In this document: piece after piece, positions 49,518 through 58,027 of the stretch
Layout of the letters: each line of letters begins with the position of its first letter
Numbering within the stretch: position 1 is the first letter of the stretch
DNA from: Aciditerrimonas ferrireducens
GTDB lineage: Bacteria; Actinomycetota; Acidimicrobiia; Acidimicrobiales; UBA8190
Direction of reading: 5' to 3'
Assembly: GCF_023130475.1 (NCBI RefSeq)
Contig: NZ_JAKHEX010000002.1
Coordinates: 62,001-126,000 of the forward strand
DNA: 64,000 bases
Program-made: the position numbers and the translations under genes
Notes under the pieces: generated by a model
Databases searched by the model: none
Seen by the model: the letters and a program-made list of their open reading frames with translations, nothing else
What the model was told of the DNA's origin: nothing

Positions 49518-49753
49518 GTGCTGTCCTCCGTGGATCGCTCCGGGCCGCCCCGCAGGTGGTCGGCCCTGTTGGTCGATGCGGAGGGTTGGGGGGCATCCCC
49601 TGCCGGTCGAGGACCAGCACCGACGCTCCCGTCCCCCCTCGTGGCGCCAGGACACGTCCGAGCCACCCATGGGAGTGGTTTCGCACGCGCCACGGCACTC
49701 AAGGGAACTGCCAGGGGGTCGCAAACTTGCGGTTGGGGGATCGTTCGGGCGGC
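49518..49753 (-). other. 236-nt region with no gene
   Basis: Holds the upstream region of the low-complexity secreted protein (minus strand) and the 3' flank of pntB. No hairpin of note; a short inverted pair CGCAA/TTGCG around 49721-49733. Confidence 0.4.
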
Positions 49754-51193
49754 TCAGGCCGCCTCGACCGCCTGGACCAGCTTCGTGAGGGTCTCCTTGG
49801 CGTCCCCGAAGAGGAGGGTGGTCTTGGGGTCGTAGAGCAGCTCGTTGTCGATGCCGGCGAAGCCCGGCCGCATGGAACGCTTCAAGAAGACCACGGCGCC
49901 GGCCTGGTCGGCGTTGATGATGGGCATGCCGTAGATGGGGCTGCCGGGAGTGGACTTGGCTGCCGGGTTCACGGTGTCGTTGGCCCCGACGACCAGGGCC
50001 ACGTCGGTGGTGGGCAGCTCGGGGTTCGCCAGGTCCATCTCCTTGAGCTGCTCGTAGGGGACGTTGGCCTCGGCCAGCAGGACGTTCATGTGCCCGGGCA
50101 TCCGGCCGGCCACGGGGTGGATGGCGTAGAAGACCTCGACGCCCCGCGCCGCGAGGGCATCGGCCAGCTCTCGGGCCACGTGCTGGGCCTGGGCCACGGC
50201 CAGGCCGTAGCCCGGGATGATGGCGACCTTGCGGGCGTAGGCCAGAAGGACGCCGACGTCCTCGGGTGTGCCCGCCTTCACCGGTCGGGCGTCGGCGCCG
50301 GTGGCCGCCCCGGCGGTGACCACCGAGCCGAAGGCCGAGAAGAGGATGTTCGGCAAGGAGCGACCCATGGCTTTGCTCATGAGCCTGGTGAGGAGGATGC
50401 CCGAGGCCCCGACCAGGGTGCCGGCCACGATGAGCAGGTTGGAGTCCAAGGTGAAACCCGAAGCAGCCACGGCGAGGCCGGTGAAGGAGTTGAGGAGCGA
50501 GATGAGCACCGGCACGTCTGCCCCGCCGATGGGGAGGGTGAAGATGACCCCGAGGACGAGGCCGAGGACGAGGACCACCACGAGCAGGGGGGTGGAGCCG
50601 GTGACCAAGGTGGCCAGGACCAGGCTCAGGATGGTCAGGCCGACCAGGGCGTTGACCGGCTGCTGCCCCTTGTAGGTGATGGGTCGGCCGGTCACGAGCT
50701 CCTGGAGCTTGGCGAAGGACACCGCCGAGCCGGTGAGGGACACGCAGCCCACCACGACCCCGAAGACCACCTCGAAGATCTTGTAGACGGCCACGGTGCC
50801 GTGGGGGAACTTCAGGAACTCGGTGATGGAAACCAGGGCGGCCGCCCCGCCACCAACCCCGTTGAAGACGGCCACCATCTGGGGCATGGCGGTCATCTTC
50901 ACCAGCCGAGCCGCCGGCACGGCGATGGCCGCGCCGAGGGCCATGGCGATCAGCATGAGGGCCAGGTTGAGGGCGTGGTCCACCCCCGGGGCTGGGGTCC
51001 GGAAAGCCGGGTCGGTGAAGGTCATGGCGATACCGACCAGCGCGGCCGCGGCCCCGATGAGGTTCCCTCGGCGGGCCCCCCGGGGCGAGGAGAGGCCCTT
51101 CAGGGCCAGGACGAAGCCCGCGATGACCAGCAGGTAGACCAGGTCGCGGCCGTCGGCCAAGGTGAAGTCCACGGCGGCGGGCAAGCGGTTCAC
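49754..51193 (-). CDS. pntB: NAD(P) transhydrogenase subunit beta
   Basis: Membrane subunit with the NADP(H)-binding domain III; 479 residues. About nine membrane helices (1-270), with MVAVFNGVGGGAAALVS and GGADVPVLISLLNSFTGLAVAASGF, then domain III with VAIIPGYGLAVAQAQH, HPVAGRMPGHMNVLLAEANVPYE and VVGANDTVNPAA. The enzyme couples proton entry to NADPH formation. The GTG start overlaps the stop of the preceding gene (GTGA). Confidence 0.97.
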   Translation of the reverse strand: MNRLPAAVDFTLADGRDLVYLLVIAGFVLALKGLSSPRGARRGNLIGAAAALVGIAMTFTDPAFRTPAPGVDHALNLALMLIAMALGAAIAVPAARLVKMTAMPQMVAVFNGVGGGAAALVSITEFLKFPHGTVAVYKIFEVVFGVVVGCVSLTGSAVSFAKLQELVTGRPITYKGQQPVNALVGLTILSLVLATLVTGSTPLLVVVLVLGLVLGVIFTLPIGGADVPVLISLLNSFTGLAVAASGFTLDSNLLIVAGTLVGASGILLTRLMSKAMGRSLPNILFSAFGSVVTAGAATGADARPVKAGTPEDVGVLLAYARKVAIIPGYGLAVAQAQHVARELADALAARGVEVFYAIHPVAGRMPGHMNVLLAEANVPYEQLKEMDLANPELPTTDVALVVGANDTVNPAAKSTPGSPIYGMPIINADQAGAVVFLKRSMRPGFAGIDNELLYDPKTTLLFGDAKETLTKLVQAVEAA

Positions 51194-51543
51194 GCCGCCT
51201 CCTTGCCGTCGCCGTCCCGCCGGTCGGCTGCCTCCTGGCGTCGCTCGGGCCCGTGTCCCTTCGACTTGAACATCTCCAGCATCCGGTCGGTCACCACGAA
51301 GCCGCCGACGACGTTCAAGGTGGCCAAGAGGACGGCGAAGAAGCCGAGGACCAGCTCGGCGGTGCCGTGGGCGTTCGCCAGGACCAGCATGGTCCCGACG
51401 AGGATGATCCCGTGGACGGCGTTGGAGCCGGACATGAGGGGGGTGTGCAGGATGCTCGGCACCTTGGAGATGACCTCGTTGCCGACGAAGGCGGCGAGGA
51501 CGAAGATCGTGAGCAGTTCGACGATCCCGGGGCTGCTGGTCAT
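51190..51543 (-). CDS. NAD(P) transhydrogenase subunit alpha part 2
   Basis: A 117-residue membrane subunit with three helices (LLTIFVLAAFVGNEVI, HGIILVGTMLVLANA, LGFFAVLLATLNVVGGFVV) and the conserved SKVPSILHTPLMSGSNAVHGI. In E. coli this is fused to the NAD-binding domain; the three-gene form seen here is common in alphaproteobacteria and actinobacteria. Overlapping start/stop codons join it to both neighbours. The C-terminus is charged. Confidence 0.95.
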   Translation of the reverse strand: MTSSPGIVELLTIFVLAAFVGNEVISKVPSILHTPLMSGSNAVHGIILVGTMLVLANAHGTAELVLGFFAVLLATLNVVGGFVVTDRMLEMFKSKGHGPERRQEAADRRDGDGKEAA

Positions 51544-52754
51544 GAGGTGGCCTCCTTGGTCGGGCTCGATGGCTCGGTGGGGGGGGCCGTGCCGGCGGAG
51601 TCGGTGACCGGATCGGCCAAGGGGGCCAGGGGTGGGAGCCCGAGGGCTTCCCGGGTGGGGCCGTGGAGGACCTCGCCCTGGCGGACCACGCAGGTGCTGT
51701 TCACGATCTCGTCGTCGAAGTCCGGTGCCAGCTGCCCGTCGCGGACAAGGAGGGCGAGGAAGTTGGCGACGTTGCGGGCGTAGAGGAAGCTGGCGTGGGT
51801 GGGCATGCCCGAAGGGGGATTGCTCAGGCCCCGGACGACGACCTCGCCGACCTCGACGTCCTGGCCGGCCTGGGTGACCTCGCAGTTGCCCCCCGAGTCG
51901 GCAGCCAGGTCCACCACGACCGAGCCGGGCGCCATCTGCTCGACCATCGACCGGGTGACGAGGACCGGGGCCCGCCGGCCGGGCACGGCGGCCGTGGTGA
52001 GGACCACGTCGGCGGCGGCCACCTCCTTGGCGAGGAGCTCCCGTTGGCGGGTCAGGAACTCCTCGGACTGGGCCCGGGCATAGCCCCCCGCGCCCTCTTG
52101 GGTCTCGAGGGGCAGCTCGACGAAGGTGGCACCTAGCGACTGGACCTCTTCCTTCGCAGCGGCCCGGACGTCGTAGGCCCGGACCTGGGCGCCGAGACGG
52201 CGGGCGGTGGCGATGGCCTGGAGGCCGGCCACCCCGGCCCCGATCACCAGCACCTTCGCCGGGGGGACGGTGCCTGCCGCGGTCATGAGGAGGGGGAAGA
52301 ACTTCGGGAGGAGCTCGGCAGCGGCCAGGGCGGCCCGGTAGCCGGCCACGGTGGCCTGGGAGGAGAGCGCGTCCATGGCCTGGGCCCGGCTGATCCGGGG
52401 GAGGAGGTCCAGGCTGAAGACCGTGGCCCGTCGGTCGGCGAGGGCCTGCACGACCTCGGGCTGGGCCAGGGGGGCGAGGAAGCTCACGAGGGTGAGGCCC
52501 TCGGGCCAGCTGGCCAGCTCCTCGGGCGTGGGCGGTTGGACCTTCGCCACCACCTCGGCCCCCTCCAGGAGGGCCGCGAGGTCGCCGACGACGCTGGCGC
52601 CCCGCTCCTGGTAGGCGTCGTCGCCGAAGTGGGCGGCCCGCCCGGCCCCGGCCTGGACGGCCACTTCCACTCCCGGCAGTCGGCCGACGACCTCCGGCAC
52701 CATGGCCACCCGGCGCTCGCCCGGGCGGGTCTCGGTCGGGACGGCGAGCTTCAT
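51540..52754 (-). CDS. NAD(P) transhydrogenase subunit alpha part 1 (NAD-binding)
   Basis: Soluble NAD(H)-binding domain I, 404 residues. It opens MKLAVPTETRPGERRVAMVPE, with PRISRAQAMDALSSQATVAGYRAAL, the Rossmann motif VLVIGAGVAGLQAIATARRLGA and AADVVLTTAAVPGRRAPVLVT, all typical of PntAA and alanine dehydrogenase relatives. ATG 52754 gives the usual N-terminus. First gene of the three-gene pnt operon. Confidence 0.96.
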   Translation of the reverse strand: MKLAVPTETRPGERRVAMVPEVVGRLPGVEVAVQAGAGRAAHFGDDAYQERGASVVGDLAALLEGAEVVAKVQPPTPEELASWPEGLTLVSFLAPLAQPEVVQALADRRATVFSLDLLPRISRAQAMDALSSQATVAGYRAALAAAELLPKFFPLLMTAAGTVPPAKVLVIGAGVAGLQAIATARRLGAQVRAYDVRAAAKEEVQSLGATFVELPLETQEGAGGYARAQSEEFLTRQRELLAKEVAAADVVLTTAAVPGRRAPVLVTRSMVEQMAPGSVVVDLAADSGGNCEVTQAGQDVEVGEVVVRGLSNPPSGMPTHASFLYARNVANFLALLVRDGQLAPDFDDEIVNSTCVVRQGEVLHGPTREALGLPPLAPLADPVTDSAGTAPPTEPSSPTKEATS

Positions 52755-52825
52755 GGCCGCCAATCAGACCACGTCCGCTCCCCCCCGTACCACCGATCTT
52801 GCGAAGAGCGTGCTCGATTCCACTC

Positions 52826-53671
52826 TCAGTGGTCGAAGGGGAGCGGGCCGAAGCCCGAGGCGGGGCCCCGCTCGGCGCCGGAGGGAGCCAGGGCGTCGCC
52901 CTCGGCCAAGGGGAGGACGGCTCGGGGCTCGACCCGGGCCAAGGCGAGGGCGGCGTCGGCCGGCATGGGCCGGGCGAAGTAGTAGCCCTGGGCCACGTCC
53001 GCGCCGAACTCCAGGAGGATCTCGACCTGCCGGGCGGTCTCGACGCCCTCGGCCACGGTGCTCATGGCCAGGGAGTGGCCCACGTGGACGATGGCGTCGA
53101 CGATGGCCCGATTCACGCCCTCGTCGCTCTCGAGGTGCCGGACGAATGCGGCGTCGATCTTGACGGTGTCGACGGCGAAGCGTCGAAGCACCTCCAGGCT
53201 GGTCCACATGGTGCCGACGTCGTCGACGGCCAGGTGGATGCCCCGCTCGACCAGCGCCCGAAGGTCCGCAGCCGCGCTGTCGTCGGCGATGGCTCGTTCG
53301 GTCACCTCGACCGTGAGCCGATCGGCCAGCAGCCCGGTGGCGGCCAGGGCCCGGTCGACCGACCGGGACGCCTCGCCCCGGCGGAGCTGGACGATGGAGC
53401 AGTTGACGGCCAGCTGTATGCCCGAGGGCCAGCGCTGGGCCTCTTCGCACGCCGCCTCGAGGACCCAGGCGTTGAGGTCCAGGATCGCCCCGTGGGCCTC
53501 GGCCCACGGGATGAGCTCCCCGGGGTCGATCCGGCCGCGCTCGGGGTGCTGCCAGCGGACCAGGGCCTCGAAGCCCAGCAGCAAGCCGCTGGCCAGGTCG
53601 ACCGCCGGTTGGAACTCCAAGAAGGGGTGACCTGGGAGTCCCTCGAGCTCGAGCTCCGGGGTGCTCGCCAC
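52826..53671 (-). CDS. EAL-domain c-di-GMP phosphodiesterase
   Basis: A single-domain EAL protein, 281 residues, predicted to hydrolyse c-di-GMP to pGpG. All catalytic and metal residues are visible: EAL (35-37) in FEALVRWQHPE, Asn90 in AVNCS, Glu122 in VEVTE, Asp150-Asp151 in VDDVG, Lys171 in VKID, Glu208 in AEGVE and QGYYF. DDVGTMWTSL replaces the common DDFGTGYSSL, but the acidic pair is kept. No sensor domain is attached. GTG 53671 is chosen because AAGGAGG lies six bases upstream. Confidence 0.92.
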   Translation of the reverse strand: MASTPELELEGLPGHPFLEFQPAVDLASGLLLGFEALVRWQHPERGRIDPGELIPWAEAHGAILDLNAWVLEAACEEAQRWPSGIQLAVNCSIVQLRRGEASRSVDRALAATGLLADRLTVEVTERAIADDSAAADLRALVERGIHLAVDDVGTMWTSLEVLRRFAVDTVKIDAAFVRHLESDEGVNRAIVDAIVHVGHSLAMSTVAEGVETARQVEILLEFGADVAQGYYFARPMPADAALALARVEPRAVLPLAEGDALAPSGAERGPASGFGPLPFDH

Positions 53672-53798
53672 CTCCGACCTCCTTCGTCCTGATCCCGCCG
53701 GGCGCGTCCTACGCCCGGGCACCACCGGTCCAGCCAGGGGAGCTGGGACGAGCTTGAGGGTCCGACGGGTCGGTCGGCTGGTCAGCGTCCGAGTCGGG

Positions 53799-54092
53799 TC
53801 AGGGCTCCGTGGCGAGGCCGCTCGCGGTCGCCCCCTCGGCGAGGAGCGCTCGGAGCTCCGCCACGGTCGAGCCCTCGTGGGGGAGGACCAGGTCCGAGGG
53901 TCGGAGATCGTCGGCGGGGAGGGCCCGACCCTGGGCCCGGACCCGCTCGAGCAAGGCGCCGAGGACCACGTCCAGGCGGGTTTGGTCGCCCGCTTCGATG
54001 GCCGCTTCGAGCTGGCCGTCGAGCTCCCCGAGGGCCCGATCCTCCTCGTCGGGCACCTCGTAGGGGCCCTCGCCGAGGATCCGGACGATCAC
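53799..54092 (-). CDS. PspA-associated protein (PspAA-like)
   Basis: A 97-residue protein beginning MIVRILGEGPYEVPDE, with LDGQLEAAIEAGDQTRLDVVLGALLERVR and a C-terminal LRPSDLVLPHEGSTVAELRALL. This matches the small PspAA proteins encoded with PspA in actinobacteria and archaea. Its GTG overlaps the pspA stop (GTGA), so the two are made together. Role: probable partner of the membrane-protecting PspA polymer. Confidence 0.85.
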   Translation of the reverse strand: MIVRILGEGPYEVPDEEDRALGELDGQLEAAIEAGDQTRLDVVLGALLERVRAQGRALPADDLRPSDLVLPHEGSTVAELRALLAEGATASGLATEP

Positions 54093-54940
54093 GCCGGCCC
54101 CGCTCCGTCGGTGGCCGACGCCGGCTCGGCGCTGTCCCCCGGGGTGGCGGCCGTCCCGGCCTGGTCGGTGGCGGCCTGGTCGTTCGGGGCCTGGCCGGCG
54201 GCGTCCTGGGCGGGGCCGAGGGAGCCAGCCGGCTGCCCAGCCGCCAACTCGGCCTTCATGGCCGCCAGCTCGGTGTCCACCTGGTTGGCGGTGGCCGTGG
54301 CGTTCAGCTCCCGGGTGATGTCGTCGTCGGCGGTGCCGGTCAGGTCGGGGAGGGCCCCGGTGTCCAGCAGCTCGTCGATGGCCCCGGCCCGGGCCTGCAT
54401 CTCGGCGATCTTGTCCTGGGCCCGCTGGAGGGTCATGCCGGCGTCGGTCATGGACTCGGAGATGCCCGAGACCGCCTCTCCGATGCTGGCTTGTGCCTTG
54501 GAGGCGGTGTAGGTGGCCTTCAAGGTCTCCTTGCGGGTGCGGAAGGCGTCCACCTGGGCCTGGAGCTTCTGGGCGGTGAGCTCGAGCTGCTGCTGTTGCT
54601 GCTCCACCTGCTGGTGCTGCTGGCCGAGGCTCTGGAGCTGCTCGGCGATGGTGCCCCGGCGGGTCAGGGCCTCCCTGGCCAGGTCCTCCCGGTTCTGGGC
54701 CAGGGCCTGGCGGGCCTGCTGCTGCAGCTTGTCCGCTTGCTGCTGGAGCTGCTGGGCCTGGAGCTCCAGCCGTTTGCGGGCGGTGGCCACGTCCGCAAGG
54801 GCCCGTCGGACCTTCTGCAGGTTCTGGAGCTGCTGCTCGTAGGACATGTCGAGCATGTCCACCGGGTTCTCGACCTTGTCCAGAGCCTTGTTCGCCTTGG
54901 ACTGGACGATCGCTGAGATCCGCTTGATCACCCCGGGCAT
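54089..54940 (-). CDS. pspA: PspA/IM30 family membrane-stress protein
   Basis: ESCRT-III-like coiled-coil protein that coats damaged inner membrane; 283 residues. N-terminal amphipathic region MPGVIKRISAIVQSKANKALDKVENPVDMLDMSYEQQ (read in parts), then very long Gln/Leu/Ala coiled coils (about 35-190). Residues about 225-283 are an extra disordered tail of Ala, Gln, Asp and Gly absent from E. coli PspA. It is followed by the PspAA-like gene in a two-gene operon. Confidence 0.93.
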   Translation of the reverse strand: MPGVIKRISAIVQSKANKALDKVENPVDMLDMSYEQQLQNLQKVRRALADVATARKRLELQAQQLQQQADKLQQQARQALAQNREDLAREALTRRGTIAEQLQSLGQQHQQVEQQQQQLELTAQKLQAQVDAFRTRKETLKATYTASKAQASIGEAVSGISESMTDAGMTLQRAQDKIAEMQARAGAIDELLDTGALPDLTGTADDDITRELNATATANQVDTELAAMKAELAAGQPAGSLGPAQDAAGQAPNDQAATDQAGTAATPGDSAEPASATDGAGPA

Positions 54941-55081
54941 CGTCGACCTCGCTTCGGCACTCGCCTCCAGAGCCCCTCTGCGGCACCCGTCGGGCGACGG
55001 GCACGGGACTCCTCCTGCCATCGAAGCACGATCAGCGCCCCAGGTCGAGCCACCCCCCGATCGCGGCGTAGCCGGGACCGC

Positions 55082-55087
55082 TAGCGT
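55082..55087 (+). promoter_or_regulatory. -10-like box TAGCGT
   Basis: TAGCGT lies 6 nt before the GTG at 55094 of the HAD phosphatase gene. Confidence 0.45.
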
Positions 55088-55093
55088 CGAGCC

Positions 55094-55846
55094 GTGGCCG
55101 TCGGCGACCGTTGGGGACCTGCGCAGGGATCCGGGGGGCTGCCCTGGTCGGCGGTGGTCTTCGACCTCGATGGGCTGCTCGTGGACTCCGAACCGCTCTG
55201 GCACCGGGCCGAGCGGGCGGTCTTCGCCCGCCACGGCATCGCCCTGAGCGTGGCCCAGTGCCGATCGACGAAGGGCCGGTTCGTCGGGGAGGTCACCGCC
55301 CACTGGGTGCGGGTCTTCGGGCGGGACGACCTGGACCCAGGCGAGCTGGCCGAGGAGGTCGTCGAGGCCGTGGCGGCGCTGCTGGCGACCGAGGCGACCC
55401 AGAAGCCCGGGGTGGAGGCGGCCCTCCGGGCCTGCGAGGCCCGTGGGTGGCCCCGGGCCGTGGCCTCGTCCTCGCCCCGCCGGCTCATCGAGGTGGCCCT
55501 GGGCGCTCAGGGGCTGAGCGACCGCTTCGCGCTCTGGTGCTCGGCAGAGGAGGTTGGGGCGGGCAAGCCCGACCCTGCGGTCTACCTGCGTGCGGCCGAG
55601 GCGCTCGGGGTGCCCCCGGGGCGATGCCTGGCGATCGAGGACTCCCCGACCGGGGTCGCCGCCGCGAAGGCGGCGGGCATGACCTGCCTGGCCGTGCCCG
55701 AGGAGCGCCTCGGCGGGGAGGCGGTGCCGGTGGTGTGGCCGGTCGCGCCCGATGCGGTGCTGGACTCGCTCGGGTCCTTGGCGGACTGGCTGGTGGACCA
55801 GGAGGCAAGGCGTCGGGCCGCCCTGGTCGCTCGGGCCGGGGAGTGA
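55094..55846 (+). CDS. HAD-family sugar-phosphate phosphatase or phosphomutase
   Basis: A 250-residue haloacid dehalogenase-type enzyme. Motif I VVFDLDGLLVDSEPLW with the nucleophile Asp, motif II in AVASSS, motif III Lys in GAGKPDPAVYLRAA and motif IV IEDSPTGVAAAKAAGM are complete; the cap domain is the C1 type of beta-phosphoglucomutase/2-deoxyglucose-6-phosphatase relatives. The substrate is not evident. GTG 55094 gives a Gly-rich leader of about 16 residues before the first strand. Confidence 0.87.
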   Translation: MAVGDRWGPAQGSGGLPWSAVVFDLDGLLVDSEPLWHRAERAVFARHGIALSVAQCRSTKGRFVGEVTAHWVRVFGRDDLDPGELAEEVVEAVAALLATEATQKPGVEAALRACEARGWPRAVASSSPRRLIEVALGAQGLSDRFALWCSAEEVGAGKPDPAVYLRAAEALGVPPGRCLAIEDSPTGVAAAKAAGMTCLAVPEERLGGEAVPVVWPVAPDAVLDSLGSLADWLVDQEARRRAALVARAGE

Positions 55847-55857
55847 GGGGCAGGACC

Positions 55858-56259
55858 GTGGAGAGCGAGCTCCTCTCGCTTCGGACCGGGAACCGGCTGG
55901 TGAGCGACGTCACCGATGCCGTGACCCGGTTCTGCCGCGATCGGGGCGACGGACTCTGCCACCTCTTCGTCCCCCACGCCACCGCCGGCGTCGCCCTCAT
56001 GGAGACCGGCTCGGGCTCCGAGGAGGACCTGGCCGACGCGCTGGCCCGCTGGCTGCCTCGCAGCGCCCCGTACCGGCATCGCCATGGGAGCCCGGGCCAC
56101 GGGGCCGACCACCTGCTCCCGGTCCTTGTCTCCCCGTCCCTGGTCCTCCCGGTCATCGCCGGCCGGCCGGCCCTGGGCACCTGGCAACGGGTGGTCCTGG
56201 TCGATCCCAACGGTGACAACCCTGAGCGGCAGCTGCGGCTGTCGTTCCTGCCCGGCTGA
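55858..56259 (+). CDS. YjbQ/UPF0047 family protein
   Basis: A 133-residue single-domain protein of the YjbQ family, which has weak thiamin phosphate synthase activity in E. coli but an uncertain main role. Conserved parts: CHLFVPHATAGVALMETGSG and HRHGSPGHGADHLLPVLVSPSLVLPV with the family's His cluster, and GTWQRVVLVDPNG. It starts 12 nt after the HAD gene with GGGGCAGG upstream, so probably in the same operon. Confidence 0.88.
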   Translation: MESELLSLRTGNRLVSDVTDAVTRFCRDRGDGLCHLFVPHATAGVALMETGSGSEEDLADALARWLPRSAPYRHRHGSPGHGADHLLPVLVSPSLVLPVIAGRPALGTWQRVVLVDPNGDNPERQLRLSFLPG

Positions 56260-56354
56260 GCGCGTCCAGCGCCGACCGATCCGGCTGGCCCCCGGCCGCC
56301 CTGGTCGGTCCGCCCGGCTGGCCAGGCGGGTCGGGCGGGGAGCACCATACGGCG

Positions 56355-57152
56355 ATGGCACCCGACATGGCCGCCGCAGACCAGGATCATCGGGCCCTGG
56401 CGGCTCGCCTGACCAGCGCCCTGCACCTGGCGGTGCCCCCGGTCGGCATCGCCTTCCGGGCGACGGCCGTGGCGGATCTCCCGGCCTTCGACCACCCCCT
56501 GGTGCCGCCCGGGCCCGACGGTCGTCGGGGGCGGGTGCCGGCCAGCTGCGTGTTCTGGGTCGAGGGCCTCCGGGGAAGCTTCCAGACCGCCCCCGAGGAC
56601 CACGGCAACTGCTCGGTGGGTCTCTTGACCCACGGCCTGGCGGACCTCGAGGACCTCGCCGACCGGGAGGACGTGGCCGCCCTGGTGGCCGAGGGATGGG
56701 TGGGGCCCGAGGCAGTGGCCTCCCTGCCCCGGGTGCGGCCGGCTCCGGGGGCCATCGTCTATGGCCCGGGAACGAGCTTGCCGGTCCCCCCCGACGTGCT
56801 CCTGCTGCGGGTCCAGGCCCGGCAGCTCATGGTGCTGCGCGACGCCTTGCCGGCGTTGCGCATCGAGGGGAAGCCCCAGTGCCACATCGTCGCCCTCGCC
56901 CAGCAGGGGGTGCCAGCGGCCAGCGTGGGCTGCGCCCTGAGCCGAGCCCGGACCGGCATGCGGCCCGAGGAGATGACCTGCGCGCTCCCCGGTGCCCAGT
57001 TGGCGGCGACCGTCGAGGCGGTGGAGCGGACCGTCGAAAGCGACACCGCCGTGGCGGTCTACGCCGCAAAGGACGCCCGCCGGTTCCAGCGGCACCGCAC
57101 GGTTCCGGAGGGCGACCCACCTGCGGATCCCGGGGAGACCGGTCGGCGCTGA
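56355..57152 (+). CDS. DUF169 family protein
   Basis: A 265-residue protein with the DUF169 pattern: an early VPPVGIAF segment, SCVFW, FQTAPEDHGNCSVGLLTHGL with a conserved Cys/His group and a later QCHIVALAQQ and GCALSRARTGM. Members occur in bacteria and archaea; some are linked to metal or methanogenesis-related metabolism, but no activity is established. Cys/His conservation suggests metal binding. ATG 56355 is used. Confidence 0.7.
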   Translation: MAPDMAAADQDHRALAARLTSALHLAVPPVGIAFRATAVADLPAFDHPLVPPGPDGRRGRVPASCVFWVEGLRGSFQTAPEDHGNCSVGLLTHGLADLEDLADREDVAALVAEGWVGPEAVASLPRVRPAPGAIVYGPGTSLPVPPDVLLLRVQARQLMVLRDALPALRIEGKPQCHIVALAQQGVPAASVGCALSRARTGMRPEEMTCALPGAQLAATVEAVERTVESDTAVAVYAAKDARRFQRHRTVPEGDPPADPGETGRR

Positions 57153-57417
57153 ACGGTCCCCCACCGACCCCGGTGCCGGTCACGGTCGCCGGCGAAAGCG
57201 GCTGCGCTCGTCGTCCCGCTGCAAACCGAAGCGATCGATCGGGGAGGGATAGCTGAACGCCGAGGCGAGTGGTGCACGAGGATCGCTTCATCACCGCCGC
57301 CGTTGGCCGGGATCGACTACGCTTCTGCGACCCGGCGAAATGGCGATGGTGACGCCGGCTGCGAATCGACCGTCATGGGACCTGGTCCCTCGACGCAACA
57401 AGCACGGAGGCGGAACG

Positions 57418-57966
57418 ATGCGGTGCGGCAGCTGGCCGGGTGGATCGAGAACCCGGGCAAGAACCTCCCGACGCTTCGGGGCGCTCGGGGCGGGCGTCGT
57501 GGCGGCGGTCGCCTTAGCGGCGTGCGGGAGCGGAGGGACGACGATCTCCACAAAGGGGGGCACGATCACCGTGCACCACAACGGCAATGCGCAGTTCAGC
57601 GCCCCGGGCGTCTCGGAATCGGTCGCCGGTGGCGGGGGCGCAGTGGCCGTGCCGAGCGGCTTCCCCTCGTCGGTGCCGCGCCCACGGGACGGCAGGTTGC
57701 AGCTCGCCGAAACCGGGCCAGGCCCCTCCGGTCCGAGCTTCAACCTGATCTACCGCTACGCCACGGCGGGCGCGGCGAGCAGCGCCCTGGCCGGCTACGA
57801 CGCGGCGCTGCGCGGCGCGGGGTTCACGGAGCAGAGCAGTGTCACCGGCAGCCACACCACCCTGCAGGGTTGGCAGTCGGCGACCTGGGCGATCTCGATC
57901 GAGGTCGGCCCGACCGGGTCGACCGCCGCCAGCGAGATGAGCGTCACCGTCTCGAGCCGGAGCTGA
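57418..57966 (+). CDS. Putative lipoprotein
   Basis: A 182-residue protein with a long basic N-terminus, a hydrophobic stretch and the lipobox ALAAC at about residue 36, followed by a Gly/Ser/Thr linker. The mature domain (about 75-182) is predicted alpha/beta, with YRYATAGAASSALAGYDAALRGAGF and GWQSATWAISIEVGPTGS. I do not recognise the family. The pattern of one helix then strands resembles small actinobacterial cell-surface lipoproteins. GGAGGCGG precedes the ATG; a TACGCT box at 57318 suggests a leader of about 90 nt. Confidence 0.6.
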   Translation: MRCGSWPGGSRTRARTSRRFGALGAGVVAAVALAACGSGGTTISTKGGTITVHHNGNAQFSAPGVSESVAGGGGAVAVPSGFPSSVPRPRDGRLQLAETGPGPSGPSFNLIYRYATAGAASSALAGYDAALRGAGFTEQSSVTGSHTTLQGWQSATWAISIEVGPTGSTAASEMSVTVSSRS

Positions 57967-58027
57967 GTCCGGCCTTCCTCGTGGCCCGCGAGGAGCCGAG
58001 ACGACGTCGGGTTGCCGATCCTGCCGG